Program-made: the position numbers and the translations under genes
Notes under the pieces: generated by a model
Told to the model about the DNA's origin: nothing
Database searches by the model: none
The model's input: only the letters and a program-made list of their open reading frames with translations
DNA from: Candidatus Faecousia intestinigallinarum
GTDB taxonomy: Bacteria; Bacillota; Clostridia; Oscillospirales; Oscillospiraceae
Direction of reading: 5' to 3'
Length of the DNA stretch: 64,000 nucleotides
NCBI GenBank assembly: GCA_018715805.1
Contig: DVKX01000047.1
Location: 1 to 64,000 of the forward strand
Part shown: positions 30,022 through 40,280 of the stretch, in pieces
How the letters are laid out: each line of letters begins with the position of its first letter
Position numbering within the stretch: the stretch's first letter is position 1

Positions 30022-31326
30022 TTATACGCCCTGCGCCAAAAGCTCACTGATCGCCAGCAGCGACCGCTGGGCTATGGCCATATTCTTTTCGCTTTTCTTT
30101 CGAATACGCTGCCCCAATGGGGTAATGATGCTGAAATTCACATTCATGGGCTGAAAATCTTCAATGGAGGCATCGCTGATGTAATGCCCCAGCGCCCCAA
30201 TGGCGGTGGTCTTTGGGAATACCGTGGGTTCTTTTCCCTGTACCTTGGCCGCCATGGCCACTGCCGCCAGCAAGCCGGAGGCCGCGCTCTCCACATAGCC
30301 CTCCACGCCGGTCATCTGTCCGGCAAAGGCTACCAGCGGGTTCCGGCGGTCGGCATAGAAGCAGTCCAGCAGCTTGGGGGAGCGCAGGAAGGTATTCCGA
30401 TGCATCACGCCATAGCGGACAAACTCCGCGTCGTGCAGGGCGGGGATCATGGAAAATACCCGCCTCTGCTCCCCGAATTTCAGGTGGGTCTGGAAGCCCA
30501 CCAGGTTATAGATGGTCTTTACCGCATTGTCCAGCCGCAGCTGCACCACGGCATACGGCTCTTTCCCGGTTTTGGGATCAATAAGTCCCACAGGCTTCAG
30601 CGGCCCGAAGCGCAGAGTCTCCACGCCCCGCCGCGCCATGACCTCCACAGGCATACAGCCTTCAAAGACATTTTTATCCTCAAAGCCGTGAACCTCCGCT
30701 TCCTCCGCGTTTTGCAGCGCCTCCACAAAAGCCAGATACTCCTGCTGATTCATGGCACAGTTTACATAATCCGGCGTTCCCCGGTCGTAACGGGATTGCC
30801 ACCAGGCCAAGTCCATGTCCACAGACTCCGCCGTAATCAGCGGCGCCGCCGCATCGTAAAAATGCAGGTAATCCACGCCGAAATACTCTCCGATGGCCTG
30901 GGAGAGCTTCTCAGAGGTCAGCGGTCCAGTGGCGATGATCACCGGACCTTCCGGAACTTCCGTCATCTCTTTTTCCACCACATGAATATGGGGGTGGCTC
31001 CGAATCCGTTCCGTCACTTTCCGGGAAAAACCCTGCCGATCCACTGCCAGGCAGCCGCCGGCCTCTACTCTGGTCTCCTCCGCGCAGGCCAAAATCAGAC
31101 TGCCCAGCCGCCGCATTTCTTCTTTCAGCAGCCCCACGGCGTTTTCCAGCCGGTCGCCCCGAAGAGAGTTGGAGCACACCAACTCCGCAAAATCAGCACT
31201 GTGGTGCGCCGGGGACATTTTCTCCGGCTTCATCTCCACCAGCTCCACATCAAGCCCCCGCCGCGCCAGCTGCCAGGCCGCCTCGCAGCCCGCCAGACCG
31301 GCGCCCACCACCGTTACGTTTCTCAT
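30022..31326 (-). CDS. trmFO: Methylenetetrahydrofolate-tRNA-(uracil-5)-methyltransferase
   Basis: MRNVTVVGAGLAGCEAAWQLARRGLDVELVEMKPEKMSPAHHSADFAELVCSNSLRGDRLENAVGLLKEEMRRLGS. Confidence 0.94.
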   Translation of the reverse strand: MRNVTVVGAGLAGCEAAWQLARRGLDVELVEMKPEKMSPAHHSADFAELVCSNSLRGDRLENAVGLLKEEMRRLGSLILACAEETRVEAGGCLAVDRQGFSRKVTERIRSHPHIHVVEKEMTEVPEGPVIIATGPLTSEKLSQAIGEYFGVDYLHFYDAAAPLITAESVDMDLAWWQSRYDRGTPDYVNCAMNQQEYLAFVEALQNAEEAEVHGFEDKNVFEGCMPVEVMARRGVETLRFGPLKPVGLIDPKTGKEPYAVVQLRLDNAVKTIYNLVGFQTHLKFGEQRRVFSMIPALHDAEFVRYGVMHRNTFLRSPKLLDCFYADRRNPLVAFAGQMTGVEGYVESAASGLLAAVAMAAKVQGKEPTVFPKTTAIGALGHYISDASIEDFQPMNVNFSIITPLGQRIRKKSEKNMAIAQRSLLAISELLAQGV

Positions 31327-33575
31327 GCGTTGCGCTCCTTCTTACTGCCTGCCTTTGCCGCAGGTTTCTTGGCCGCCGGCTTCTTGGCAGCGGTCTTTTT
31401 AGCCGCAGCCTTCGGCTTCTCCTCGTTCCCTTCGGGGGCGGAAGCGTCCTCCCCCGCTTTTGCCGTCTTTTTATAGTAGCCCCGCTGGTCTTCCGGCAGG
31501 AAATTCTTACAGCTCTCATTGATACAGAAGGTTTTTTGCCGACCGCGGCCGGACTTCTTGAACAACGTCTGACCGCACTCCGGGCAGTCCTCCGCAGTGG
31601 GCACATCCCAGGTCATGAAGCCGCACTCTGCGCCCCGCTCGCAGGCATAATAGGCATAGCCCCGCTTGGATTTCCGCTTGAGAAGGCCGCTGCCGCATTT
31701 GGGGCACCGTCCGGGCATCCGCTCGGCAATGGGCTTGGTATTGGTGCATTCCGGATAACCGGGGCATGCCAGGAATTTCCCAAAGCGTCCCATCTTGACC
31801 ACCATGTGCCGCCCGCAGACCTCGCAGATCTCGTCCGTCACCTCGTCGGGCACTTTTAGGCGCACGCCCTCCAGCGCCGCCTCCGCGTCCGTCATCTGCT
31901 GATGAAAGTCCTTGTAAAACTCCTCCAGCAGATCCTTCCAGTTCTGCTTGCCCTCGCCTACCTCGTCCAGCTCCTGCTCCATATGCGCGGTAAATTCCAC
32001 ATCGATAATATCCTGGAACCGCTCCAGCATCAGCCCTGTGACCACTTCGCCCAGGGGCGTGGGCGCCAGACGCTTATCCTGCTTGCTTACATATTCCCGA
32101 TCCTCAATAGTGGAAATGGTAGCGGCGTAGGTGGAGGGGCGGCCAACGCCCTTTTCCTCCATGGCTTTCACCAGGGTAGCCTCGGTATATCGGGCAGGGG
32201 GCTGGGTGAAATGCTGCTGCTTGTCCATTTTGCGCACACACGCCTGATCCCCCTCCTGTAAATCCGGCAGGGGCGCGCCCAGGGCTTCCTCCTCCGTGTC
32301 CTTACCCTCCTCGTACACGGCGGTATAGCCCGGGAATTTCATACTCTGATGGCTGGCGCGGAAAATATGCCCGGCACATTCGGCGTCGATGGACACCGTA
32401 TCAAACACCGCATTGGCCATCTGCGTGGCCAGGAAGCGGCTCCAGATCAGCTTATAGAGCCGATACTGATCCACCGTCAAAGACGAGCGGATCTGCTCCG
32501 GATCCAGCTCCACATGCGCCGGGCGAATGGCCTCGTGCGCATCCTGGGCGCCGGATTTTGTCTTGAAAGTGTGGAATTTTCCGTAATAATAGCCGTCCCC
32601 ATAGCGCCGCTTGATAAAATCGGCGGCGGCGGCCATGGCTTCGTCGCTGAGGCGCAGGGAGTCGGTACGCATATAGGTAATCAGACCCGTGGTGCCCTCT
32701 CCCGCCACGTCCACGCCCTCATAGAGCTGCTGGGCGATGGCCATGGTGCGCTTTGGGGTCATATTCAGCTTCCGTGAAGCCTCCTGCTGCAAGGTGGAGG
32801 TGGTAAAGGGCGGCGCGGCGGAACGCTTCTTCTCCGCCCGCTTCACGCTCTTTACGGCAAAGATCTTGCCGGTAATGTCCCGGATGACTTCCTCCACCTG
32901 GGCTTCATTTTCCAATTCCCGCTTTTTGTCCTCCCCGTGGTAATGCGCCGTAAAGCTGCCGGGCTTACCCAGACGCTCCAGGGTGACTTCCAGCGACCAG
33001 TACTCCCGCGGCTGGAACGCACGGATCTCATTTTCCCGATCCACTACCAGCCGGGTGGCCACGCTCTGCACCCGCCCTGCGGACAAGCCGCGGCGTACCT
33101 TTTTCCACAGCAGGGGGGAAAGTTGGTAGCCCACGATTCTGTCCAGCACCCGCCGCGCCTGCTGGGCGTCCACCAGGGCGTAATCGATTCCTCTGGGCTG
33201 CCGGATAGACTCCTGCACCACTTTCTTGGTAATTTCGTTGAAGGTGACCCGTCGGATTTTTTCCTCGGGCAGCCCCAGCAGTTCCTTCAGATGCCAGGAG
33301 ATCGCCTCCCCTTCCCGATCCGGGTCGGTGGCCAGATAAACCATATCCGCCTTTTTCGCCGCCTGCCGCAGCTCCGCGATAATATTCTCTTTCCCAGCTA
33401 CTTCCTGGTATTCCGGTTCAAAGTGGTTTGCGATGTCCACGCCCATGGTGCTCTTGGGCAGATCCCGCAGGTGACCCATACTGGCCATCACGGTATACCC
33501 CGGCCCCAGATATTTTCCAATGGTTTTCGCCTTGGACGGCGACTCCACGATCACTAGATTCGATGGTTGTGCCAT
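31323..33575 (-). CDS. topA: DNA topoisomerase I with histone-H1-like Lys/Ala tail
   Basis: NLVIVESPSKAKTIGKYLG...ITYMRTDSLRLS; Zn ribbons; tail EKPKAAAKKTAAKKPAAKKPAAKAGSKKERNA. Confidence 0.96.
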   Translation of the reverse strand: MAQPSNLVIVESPSKAKTIGKYLGPGYTVMASMGHLRDLPKSTMGVDIANHFEPEYQEVAGKENIIAELRQAAKKADMVYLATDPDREGEAISWHLKELLGLPEEKIRRVTFNEITKKVVQESIRQPRGIDYALVDAQQARRVLDRIVGYQLSPLLWKKVRRGLSAGRVQSVATRLVVDRENEIRAFQPREYWSLEVTLERLGKPGSFTAHYHGEDKKRELENEAQVEEVIRDITGKIFAVKSVKRAEKKRSAAPPFTTSTLQQEASRKLNMTPKRTMAIAQQLYEGVDVAGEGTTGLITYMRTDSLRLSDEAMAAAADFIKRRYGDGYYYGKFHTFKTKSGAQDAHEAIRPAHVELDPEQIRSSLTVDQYRLYKLIWSRFLATQMANAVFDTVSIDAECAGHIFRASHQSMKFPGYTAVYEEGKDTEEEALGAPLPDLQEGDQACVRKMDKQQHFTQPPARYTEATLVKAMEEKGVGRPSTYAATISTIEDREYVSKQDKRLAPTPLGEVVTGLMLERFQDIIDVEFTAHMEQELDEVGEGKQNWKDLLEEFYKDFHQQMTDAEAALEGVRLKVPDEVTDEICEVCGRHMVVKMGRFGKFLACPGYPECTNTKPIAERMPGRCPKCGSGLLKRKSKRGYAYYACERGAECGFMTWDVPTAEDCPECGQTLFKKSGRGRQKTFCINESCKNFLPEDQRGYYKKTAKAGEDASAPEGNEEKPKAAAKKTAAKKPAAKKPAAKAGSKKERNA

Positions 33576-33587
33576 GATCTCCTCCGC

Positions 33588-34814
33588 TTATTTTCTTCCT
33601 TTTGCTGATTTGCGCCTGATCCTGCCGCCGGGCAGCGCCTCCACCAGTCCCTTGATCTCCAGCATGGTCAGGCTGGCCAGCACGGCGTTGGCCGGCTGCT
33701 CCATTTGGGCGATCACATCGTCCAGCAGGGGTTCTCCCTCACCGATAGCCTCCAGCAGCGCTTGTTCCTGGGGCGGCAGGGATGGCCTATTCCCGTCACT
33801 ATACTGTGGCGGGGGCGTTTTGTCAACGAATTTTTTGTCGTGCTGCCCGGTTTTTCGGGGCAGGGCAGTGTGCTGCGCTACCTTTATCTCCCGGCGGACT
33901 TCCTCCGTTTGCTCCAGCGCTTCCTGGTTCCGGCGGAGTTTCCCAGGGTAGAGATGCTGGTACTCGCTGAGCGCCTCCCAGCCGGAGGTGACGGCTATCG
34001 CGCCCTCCCGCAGCAGGGCGTTGCTGCCTGCACAGGTATCCACATCAATATTCCCCGGCACGGCAAATACATCCCGTCCCTGTTCCAGCGCCTGTCTGGC
34101 TGTGATCAGCGCGCCGCTTTTCTCCGGCGCTTCCACCACCAGCACGCCCGCCGCCAGGCCGCTGATGATGCGGTTTCGCTTGGGAAAATGCCATGGAGAC
34201 GGAGGCGTACCCGGTGGAAACTCCGACAGGATGCACCCCTGCTCCTCCAAATCCGCATATAAGGCGCGGTTGGATTTGGGATAGACCACATCCACCCCGC
34301 AGCCCAAGACGCCGATGACGCACTGTCCGCTGCTCAGCGCGCCCCGCATCGCCATGGCGTCTATTCCAGCAGCCAGCCCGGAAACCACCATGCCGCCGCA
34401 TTTGCCGATCTCATATCCCATGCGTCTGGCGATGCCCAGGCCATAGGCGGAAGCGCGCCGCGTCCCCACCACCGCCAGAATGGGACGGCTGGAAAAATCC
34501 GGCAGGCTGCCTTTGTAATAAAGCACCGCCGGCGGATCGGCAATATTTTTCAGCCGGGCAGGATACGCCGCGTCCTGCCAAGTGAGAATATGAATGCTCT
34601 TTCGGGCGCATTCCTCCAGAATCTCCTCCGCCTGGGCAAGGCTTTTGTCTGCCAGTGCCTCTCTCCCCTGCGCCGGGAGGCCGGGAATGGCGGAAAGCAG
34701 CTCTCCATCGCTGTAGTATAGCTCCTCCGGGTCCGGAAAACGGGAAAGCAGCGCGGCTTTTTCCCGGTCGGAAATACCGGTGCGCAGCGAAAACCATATC
34801 CAGTGGATCAGCAT
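33588..34814 (-). CDS. dprA: DNA-processing protein DprA
   Basis: ILAVVGTRRASAYGLGIARRMGYEI...VSGLAAGIDAMAMRGAL...FPPGTPPSPWHFPKRNRIISGLA. Confidence 0.93.
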   Translation of the reverse strand: MLIHWIWFSLRTGISDREKAALLSRFPDPEELYYSDGELLSAIPGLPAQGREALADKSLAQAEEILEECARKSIHILTWQDAAYPARLKNIADPPAVLYYKGSLPDFSSRPILAVVGTRRASAYGLGIARRMGYEIGKCGGMVVSGLAAGIDAMAMRGALSSGQCVIGVLGCGVDVVYPKSNRALYADLEEQGCILSEFPPGTPPSPWHFPKRNRIISGLAAGVLVVEAPEKSGALITARQALEQGRDVFAVPGNIDVDTCAGSNALLREGAIAVTSGWEALSEYQHLYPGKLRRNQEALEQTEEVRREIKVAQHTALPRKTGQHDKKFVDKTPPPQYSDGNRPSLPPQEQALLEAIGEGEPLLDDVIAQMEQPANAVLASLTMLEIKGLVEALPGGRIRRKSAKGRK

Positions 34815-34836
34815 TCCTCTTTTCCTCCCCTTTTCG

Positions 34837-35607
34837 TCAATTCTTCATCTGCCACATGACAATGGCGGCGGCCACCGCCGCATTCAGGGATTCGCAGTGG
34901 TCGTTCATGGGAATAATCAGCTCCCGCTGGGCGCTTTCCAAAATTTCCCGGCGCACGCCCTGCCCTTCGCTGCCCACCACCACCGCCATGGAGGCCGCGT
35001 CCGCACGGCGGATGTCCTCCGCCCGGGGAGAAAGCGCTGTCACGCCGATGGGGATTCCTGCTCTGCGGCAGGATGACCGCACCTCCGCCCAAGTAGTCTG
35101 CACCACCGGCGCACGGAACACCGCGCCCATACTGGCGCGCACGGTCTTGGGGCTGTAGGGGTCGGCGCAACCCTCCAGCAGCGCCACCGGGACGTCCAGC
35201 GCATCGGCAGTGCGCAGGATCGTCCCCAAATTCCCTGGATCCTGGAGCCCGTCCAGGAGCAGCATACCCGCCCTGGGAACAAACGTCTGCTTTTCCGGCA
35301 GGCAGCACAGGAAAATCGCACCCTGCGGCGCGTCCATGGTGGAAACAGAGGCCAACACCTCCGCCGGTACGCGAATCCGCCGCACGCCCTCGGGGGTATC
35401 CATTGAAATCCCCTCCGCCAGAATTACCGTATGCAGGCCGGGGCAATGGCGGACAGCCTCGGCAAGCAGCTTCGTGCCTTCCCCGGCATACAGCCCCGCC
35501 GTCTCCCGCTCCCGTCGGGAGGAAAGCAGCCGCCGAACTTGCTGGAGAGCCGGATTTTTGCGGGCGGTGATATATTGCTCCTGGGCAGCGTCTCCTTGGG
35601 ATCTCAT
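34837..35607 (-). CDS. TrmH/SpoU-family RNA 2'-O-methyltransferase
   Basis: LLLDGLQDPGNLGTILRTADA...VVVGSEGQGVRREIL...IIPMNDHCESLNAAVAAAIV. Confidence 0.92.
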   Translation of the reverse strand: MRSQGDAAQEQYITARKNPALQQVRRLLSSRRERETAGLYAGEGTKLLAEAVRHCPGLHTVILAEGISMDTPEGVRRIRVPAEVLASVSTMDAPQGAIFLCCLPEKQTFVPRAGMLLLDGLQDPGNLGTILRTADALDVPVALLEGCADPYSPKTVRASMGAVFRAPVVQTTWAEVRSSCRRAGIPIGVTALSPRAEDIRRADAASMAVVVGSEGQGVRREILESAQRELIIPMNDHCESLNAAVAAAIVMWQMKN

Positions 35608-35821
35608 ATTTTTCCTCCTTCCGGCAGGGCATACTTATAAAAATACATACTATATTATTATACAGTTTCTTCCTTAATTTGCAACCCCGAAAAACCTGCG
35701 CCGCAGATCCCGGCATTTTTCAGCACGCGCTGCCGGCCATTTTTATCCAAAAAACATTTTTTGCTTTTCTTTCCCCGCGCCTTATGGTATGATAGAGGAA
35801 ATTGGAAAGGGGTGATCCTGT

Positions 35822-37555
35822 ATGGGTTATACGGAAACCTGGTCTGGAAAAATCAACCGAAAGCTGCGCAAAAAGCTGCACATTATCGATGTGGCCGCCG
35901 GACGGGAAAAGGCGGATCTGGTGCTGAAAAACGCCACCTATGTGGATGTGTTCTCTGGGGAACTGGCCACGGACGACATCGCCGTGTGCGAGGGGCTGAT
36001 TGTGGGACTGGGCAGCTACCAGGGGCACCAGGAAGTGGATATGACGGGAAAGATCGTCTGCCCTGGTTTCATCGACGCCCACATCCACCTGGAATCCAGT
36101 CTGGTGTCCCCGGCGGAGTTTGCCCGGGCGGTGCTCCCCCACGGCACGACCACCGTAGTTACCGACCCCCACGAGATCACCAATGTGATGGGCGCCGACG
36201 GCATCGATTATATGCTTTGCGCCAGCGAGGGGCTGCCGGTGGACGTACAGCTGATGATCCCCTCCTGCGTGCCTGCCTCGCCGTTGGACGAGAGCGGCGC
36301 CAACCTGGACTACCGGGACATCGACAGCTTCTTCACCCACCCCCGGGTACTGGGTCTGGCGGAAATGATGAACTTCCCCGGCGTTGTGGCTGCAGACAGT
36401 GCCACCGTTGCCAAGATCATCGCTTCCCAGGCGCATCACAAAAAAATCGACGGCCACGCGCCCAACCTTACCGGCAACGATTTGAACGCCTATATCGCCG
36501 CCGGAGTATACTCCGACCATGAATGCGCCGATCTGGACGACGCCCTGGCCAAGCTGAAGCGGGGGCAGTTCATCATGATCCGGGAGGGCACCGCCGCGAA
36601 AAATCTGGAGGCGCTCATGCCCCTGGTGCGCTCGGAAAAATATTTCCACCGCTGTATGTTCTGCACCGACGACAAGCATCCCAGCGACCTGCTGGAGGGA
36701 GGGCACATCGACGACATCTGCCGCCGGGCGGTGGCTCTGGGGGCAGACCCCATCCGGGTGGTGCAGGTGGCTTGCCTTCACGCCGCCCGGTACTTCCTGC
36801 TGAACAATCGGGGCGGCATCGCGCCGGGGTATCTGGCGGACTTCGCCGTGGTGGAGGATCTGAAAGACTTCCATGTGGTGTCCGTATACAGGAAGGGCAG
36901 GCTGGTGTATGATGCCGGGCAGCTCGCCTCCTTCCCCGCCCCGGAGCTGCCCGCCCATCTGGCGGCCAGCGCCAAGAATACCTTTCATCTGCCTGTCCTT
37001 ACCCCCGGAGATTTTGCCGAGAGCCGGCAGAAAGCCGTTATCGGTATGGTGTCCGGACAGATCATTACCCAGGACGCGGGCTATGCCCAGGGCGTGGATA
37101 TTGCCCGAGATATTCTGAAAATGGCAGTGATTGAGCGTCACAAAAATACCCGGCATCTGGGACTGGGCTATCTCAAGGGCTATGGCCTGCAATCCGGCGC
37201 GGTGGCCACCAGCGTCGCCCACGACAGCCACAACATCATTGTGGTGGGGGAAAATGACGCGGATATGGCCTTTGCCGCCAATCGAATCGCGGAAAACCAG
37301 GGCGGCATTGTGGTGGTACGGCAGGGGCAGATCCTTGCGGAGCTGCCCTTGGAAATCGCAGGGCTTATGAGTGAAAAGCCCCTGGTGGAAGTCAACCGCC
37401 TGCTGGAGCAGGCAAAAGCCGCCGCCCACGCGCTGGGCGTGGGGCGGGATATTGACCCGTTTATGACCCTGTCCTTTATGAGTCTGACGGTAATTCCCAC
37501 TCTGCGGCTCACCACCCGGGGCGTGGTGGATGTGCGCACCCAGCAATATATCTAA
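35822..37555 (+). CDS. ade: Adenine deaminase
   Basis: PGFIDAHIHLESSLVSPAEFARAVLPHGTTTVVTDPHEITNVMG; CTDDKHPSDLLEGGHID. Confidence 0.93.
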   Translation: MGYTETWSGKINRKLRKKLHIIDVAAGREKADLVLKNATYVDVFSGELATDDIAVCEGLIVGLGSYQGHQEVDMTGKIVCPGFIDAHIHLESSLVSPAEFARAVLPHGTTTVVTDPHEITNVMGADGIDYMLCASEGLPVDVQLMIPSCVPASPLDESGANLDYRDIDSFFTHPRVLGLAEMMNFPGVVAADSATVAKIIASQAHHKKIDGHAPNLTGNDLNAYIAAGVYSDHECADLDDALAKLKRGQFIMIREGTAAKNLEALMPLVRSEKYFHRCMFCTDDKHPSDLLEGGHIDDICRRAVALGADPIRVVQVACLHAARYFLLNNRGGIAPGYLADFAVVEDLKDFHVVSVYRKGRLVYDAGQLASFPAPELPAHLAASAKNTFHLPVLTPGDFAESRQKAVIGMVSGQIITQDAGYAQGVDIARDILKMAVIERHKNTRHLGLGYLKGYGLQSGAVATSVAHDSHNIIVVGENDADMAFAANRIAENQGGIVVVRQGQILAELPLEIAGLMSEKPLVEVNRLLEQAKAAAHALGVGRDIDPFMTLSFMSLTVIPTLRLTTRGVVDVRTQQYI

Positions 37556-37691
37556 GCGCTTTTCCGGTTCTTCCGAGCAGAAAATCCGCCTTGCATTGAC
37601 AGGCCGGTGCAAACGATGATATAATGCAATCATCAATATCTCTCCGCAGTACGCAGGAAAGATAAACAGAAAAAGAAAAGGAGAATGCCAT

Positions 37692-38234
37692 ATGAAATTC
37701 TGTCCCAAATGCGGCGCGCAGATGGACGACGCCGCCGCTTTCTGCCCAAACTGCGGTGCGCCTGCGAGCGGCCAGCCCGATGCCGAATACACCCAGCCAT
37801 CCTACTCGGAATCCCCCAAGGCAAACCCCTATGACCACACCAGCGAGTTTGACCCGGCAGATATTTCCGAGCACAAGACGCTGTGTATGCTGCCATACCT
37901 GCTGGGTACCATCGGCATCATTTGCACGCTGCTGTCCCGCAAGGACTCCAAATATGTGGAATTCCATCTGCGGCAGGCTCTGAAGCTGGAGGTAGTCACC
38001 GTGCTTCTGGGCGTTCTCGGCGGTGCGCTGGCCATCTGCTCCAAGCTGCTTTCCTGGTCGTGGGTGGTTCCCATCCTCTCGGGGATTGTGCATGTCGTTC
38101 TGGGTGCCTGCTCCGCCGCCGTCCTGGTTTGCCTGATCATCGTCTTTATTCTGAAGATCATCTGCTTCTTCCAGATCTGCGCCGGGAAGGCCAAAGAGCC
38201 GGCCATCATCCACAGCCTGGGCTTCCTGAAATAA
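37692..38234 (+). CDS. Zinc-ribbon membrane protein (DUF4870-like)
   Basis: MKFCPKCGAQMDDAAAFCPNCGAP then several TM segments. Confidence 0.8.
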   Translation: MKFCPKCGAQMDDAAAFCPNCGAPASGQPDAEYTQPSYSESPKANPYDHTSEFDPADISEHKTLCMLPYLLGTIGIICTLLSRKDSKYVEFHLRQALKLEVVTVLLGVLGGALAICSKLLSWSWVVPILSGIVHVVLGACSAAVLVCLIIVFILKIICFFQICAGKAKEPAIIHSLGFLK

Positions 38235-38250
38235 CAAACGCCAAAAGCAT

Positions 38251-38282
38251 GTGCCTCTGGAATTCTCCAGAGGCACACTTTT
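38251..38282. terminator. Terminator between convergent genes
   Basis: GTGCCTCTGGA ATT CTCCAGAGGCAC ACTTTTA. Confidence 0.75.
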
Positions 38283-38316
38283 ATCTGTCCATGGTCTTTC
38301 GGCTTTTCCCACAGTC

Positions 38317-38670
38317 TTATAGGAAATCCTTTCGCATGGGATGGAAAATTTCCAACAGGATCCCCGCCTTCAGGCAGGTACAGCCGTGTTCTGCACCGTT
38401 TTCTTTCACCATGGCGTCGCCCTTGCGGACGATGCGGGTCTCCCCGTCAATGGTGAACGCAAACTCCCCCTCCGCCACATAGGTGATCTGGGTATGCGGG
38501 TGACTGTGCATCGCCCCCACAGCCCCGGTTTCAAAGGTATTCTCCACGCACATGAGCCCATCGGTATAGGCCAGGATCCGACGGGTCATACCCGAGCCGC
38601 CATCCTGGGGCAGGGCGTCCTTGTGGGTCAGCCAGCGCTGCCCTTTCTCCGGGATCTGCTGCTTACACAT
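38317..38670 (-). CDS. Small cupin-domain protein, translationally coupled to uxuB
   Basis: GAVGAMHSHPHTQITYVAEGEFAFTIDGETRIVRKGDAMVKENGAEHGC; ATG overlaps the uxuB stop (ATGTGTAA). Confidence 0.85.
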   Translation of the reverse strand: MCKQQIPEKGQRWLTHKDALPQDGGSGMTRRILAYTDGLMCVENTFETGAVGAMHSHPHTQITYVAEGEFAFTIDGETRIVRKGDAMVKENGAEHGCTCLKAGILLEIFHPMRKDFL

Positions 38671-40279
38671 TGGCTTCCAGCACTTTCCGCACCGCGCCGG
38701 GGCCGGCCAGCATCTCCCGCAGGAAAGCGGTGACCTTGCCTGCCAAACCAGCCTCGTACAGGTCTGCGGCAAACACCGCCTTGTTGGACAGGATGGGCCG
38801 CAGCGCCTCGTCCGTGGCCGTCTCCGGCTGACCCAGCTTCACGCCGGCCAGCTGCTCCTGCAGGGTGGCGAGCATGGGGTCGCTGCTGCATTCCATGGGC
38901 GCGCCGGTATCGTCCACCGCCAGCAGGTAGCGCAGCCAGCCCGCCAGCGCCAGGGGCACATAGTGCAGGGAAGCGGCGTCCTTATCGGGCGCGGCCATAT
39001 AGCTTTTAATCGTCTCGCCGAAGCGAACAGGAATCTTCTGACTGGTATCCGTAGCAATGCGCTGGGGCGTATCCGGAATGAAAGGATTGGGCAGCCGCTG
39101 ATCCACCACCTCGTGGATAAAATCCATGGGGCTGAGGATCTTGGGAGCCACCACCACGGGGATGCCTTCCTGATAACCGATGCCTTCCACCAGCGCCTTG
39201 AGCTGGGGGTCTTTCATCTCTGCCGCGATGGAATCGTAGCCCAGCAGGCAGCCATACACCGCCAGCGCCGTATGCAGGGGGTTCAGGCAGGTGGTGACCT
39301 TCATTTTCTCCGTATTGTTCACGGTATCCCGGTCGGTGAAATACACGCCGGCCTTTTCCAGCGGGGGACGGCCGTTGGGGAAACGATCCTCGATCACCAA
39401 ATACTGCGGCTCCTCCGCGTTGACAAAGGGCGCGATAAAGGTATTCCGCCCGGTGACAAGGGGCGCCATATCGCCGATGCCTGCGGCGGCCAGGGCTTCC
39501 TCCACCACTTTGGCCGGGCGGGGGGTGATCTTGTCGATCATGGACCAGGGGAAGGAGACCTTCGTCTCATCGGAGATCCAATCCACAAAGCTGCGGGGAA
39601 GGAAGCCGTTTTCGTGCCATTTTTCCACCACGGTCATGATGCTGCTCCGCAGCTTCTCGCCGTTGTGGGAGCAGTTATCCATGCTCACCACCGCCAGCGG
39701 CGCGGCGCCGGCCTGGAAGCGCGCATAGAGCATGGCCGTCACCAGGCTCATAGCGTGGGTGCACTTGTCTGGGCCGTTGGCAAAATCCGCCTCCACAAAG
39801 GGGAAGAAATTGCCGTGGATGTCCTGAAGCGCATAGCCCTTCTCCGTAATAGTAAAACTGATCATTTGCAGACTGGGATTGCGGAAAATGCCTTTGAGCG
39901 TCTCCATATCCTCCGGGAAGGCGGCGCCCACCCGCAAACCCTTGGCGATGGAGGCCACGATCTCCTTCTTCATAGAGCCGTCGGGCATCAGGCTCACCAG
40001 CATGGTCATGGAGTCGTATGGCGCATAGATTTTTGTGATAATGTCGTAGTCGAACGTATCCGCCGCTACGATGCCGCCCTCCACCAGCCCCTGGTTCAGC
40101 AGCATCTGCTGCAGCCGGGCGATGAAGCCCCGGAAGATATTGCCTGCGCCGAAATGCACCCAGGTGGGGTGCTTTTCGGTGTTGGCGCACATGTTTTCCC
40201 AGTCGTAGCCGGGCAGCGTCACACCGGCGGCCGCCCAGGCGGCGGTATCCTTCAATCCCTGCGCATTCATTTTCAGCAT
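38663..40279 (-). CDS. uxuB: Mannitol dehydrogenase family, probable D-fructuronate/mannonate oxidoreductase
   Basis: VHFGAGNIFRGFIARLQQ...; immediately downstream of uxuA. Confidence 0.88.
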   Translation of the reverse strand: MLKMNAQGLKDTAAWAAAGVTLPGYDWENMCANTEKHPTWVHFGAGNIFRGFIARLQQMLLNQGLVEGGIVAADTFDYDIITKIYAPYDSMTMLVSLMPDGSMKKEIVASIAKGLRVGAAFPEDMETLKGIFRNPSLQMISFTITEKGYALQDIHGNFFPFVEADFANGPDKCTHAMSLVTAMLYARFQAGAAPLAVVSMDNCSHNGEKLRSSIMTVVEKWHENGFLPRSFVDWISDETKVSFPWSMIDKITPRPAKVVEEALAAAGIGDMAPLVTGRNTFIAPFVNAEEPQYLVIEDRFPNGRPPLEKAGVYFTDRDTVNNTEKMKVTTCLNPLHTALAVYGCLLGYDSIAAEMKDPQLKALVEGIGYQEGIPVVVAPKILSPMDFIHEVVDQRLPNPFIPDTPQRIATDTSQKIPVRFGETIKSYMAAPDKDAASLHYVPLALAGWLRYLLAVDDTGAPMECSSDPMLATLQEQLAGVKLGQPETATDEALRPILSNKAVFAADLYEAGLAGKVTAFLREMLAGPGAVRKVLEANV

Positions 40280-40280
40280 A

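Noticed and set aside
35720-37792. 690-aa minus-strand ORF
   Set aside because: Antisense to adenine deaminase; no recognizable domains.
38628-38891. Upstream extension of the cupin ORF into uxuB
   Set aside because: Alternate-frame readings inside uxuB; the cupin start at 38670 overlapping the uxuB stop is more parsimonious.
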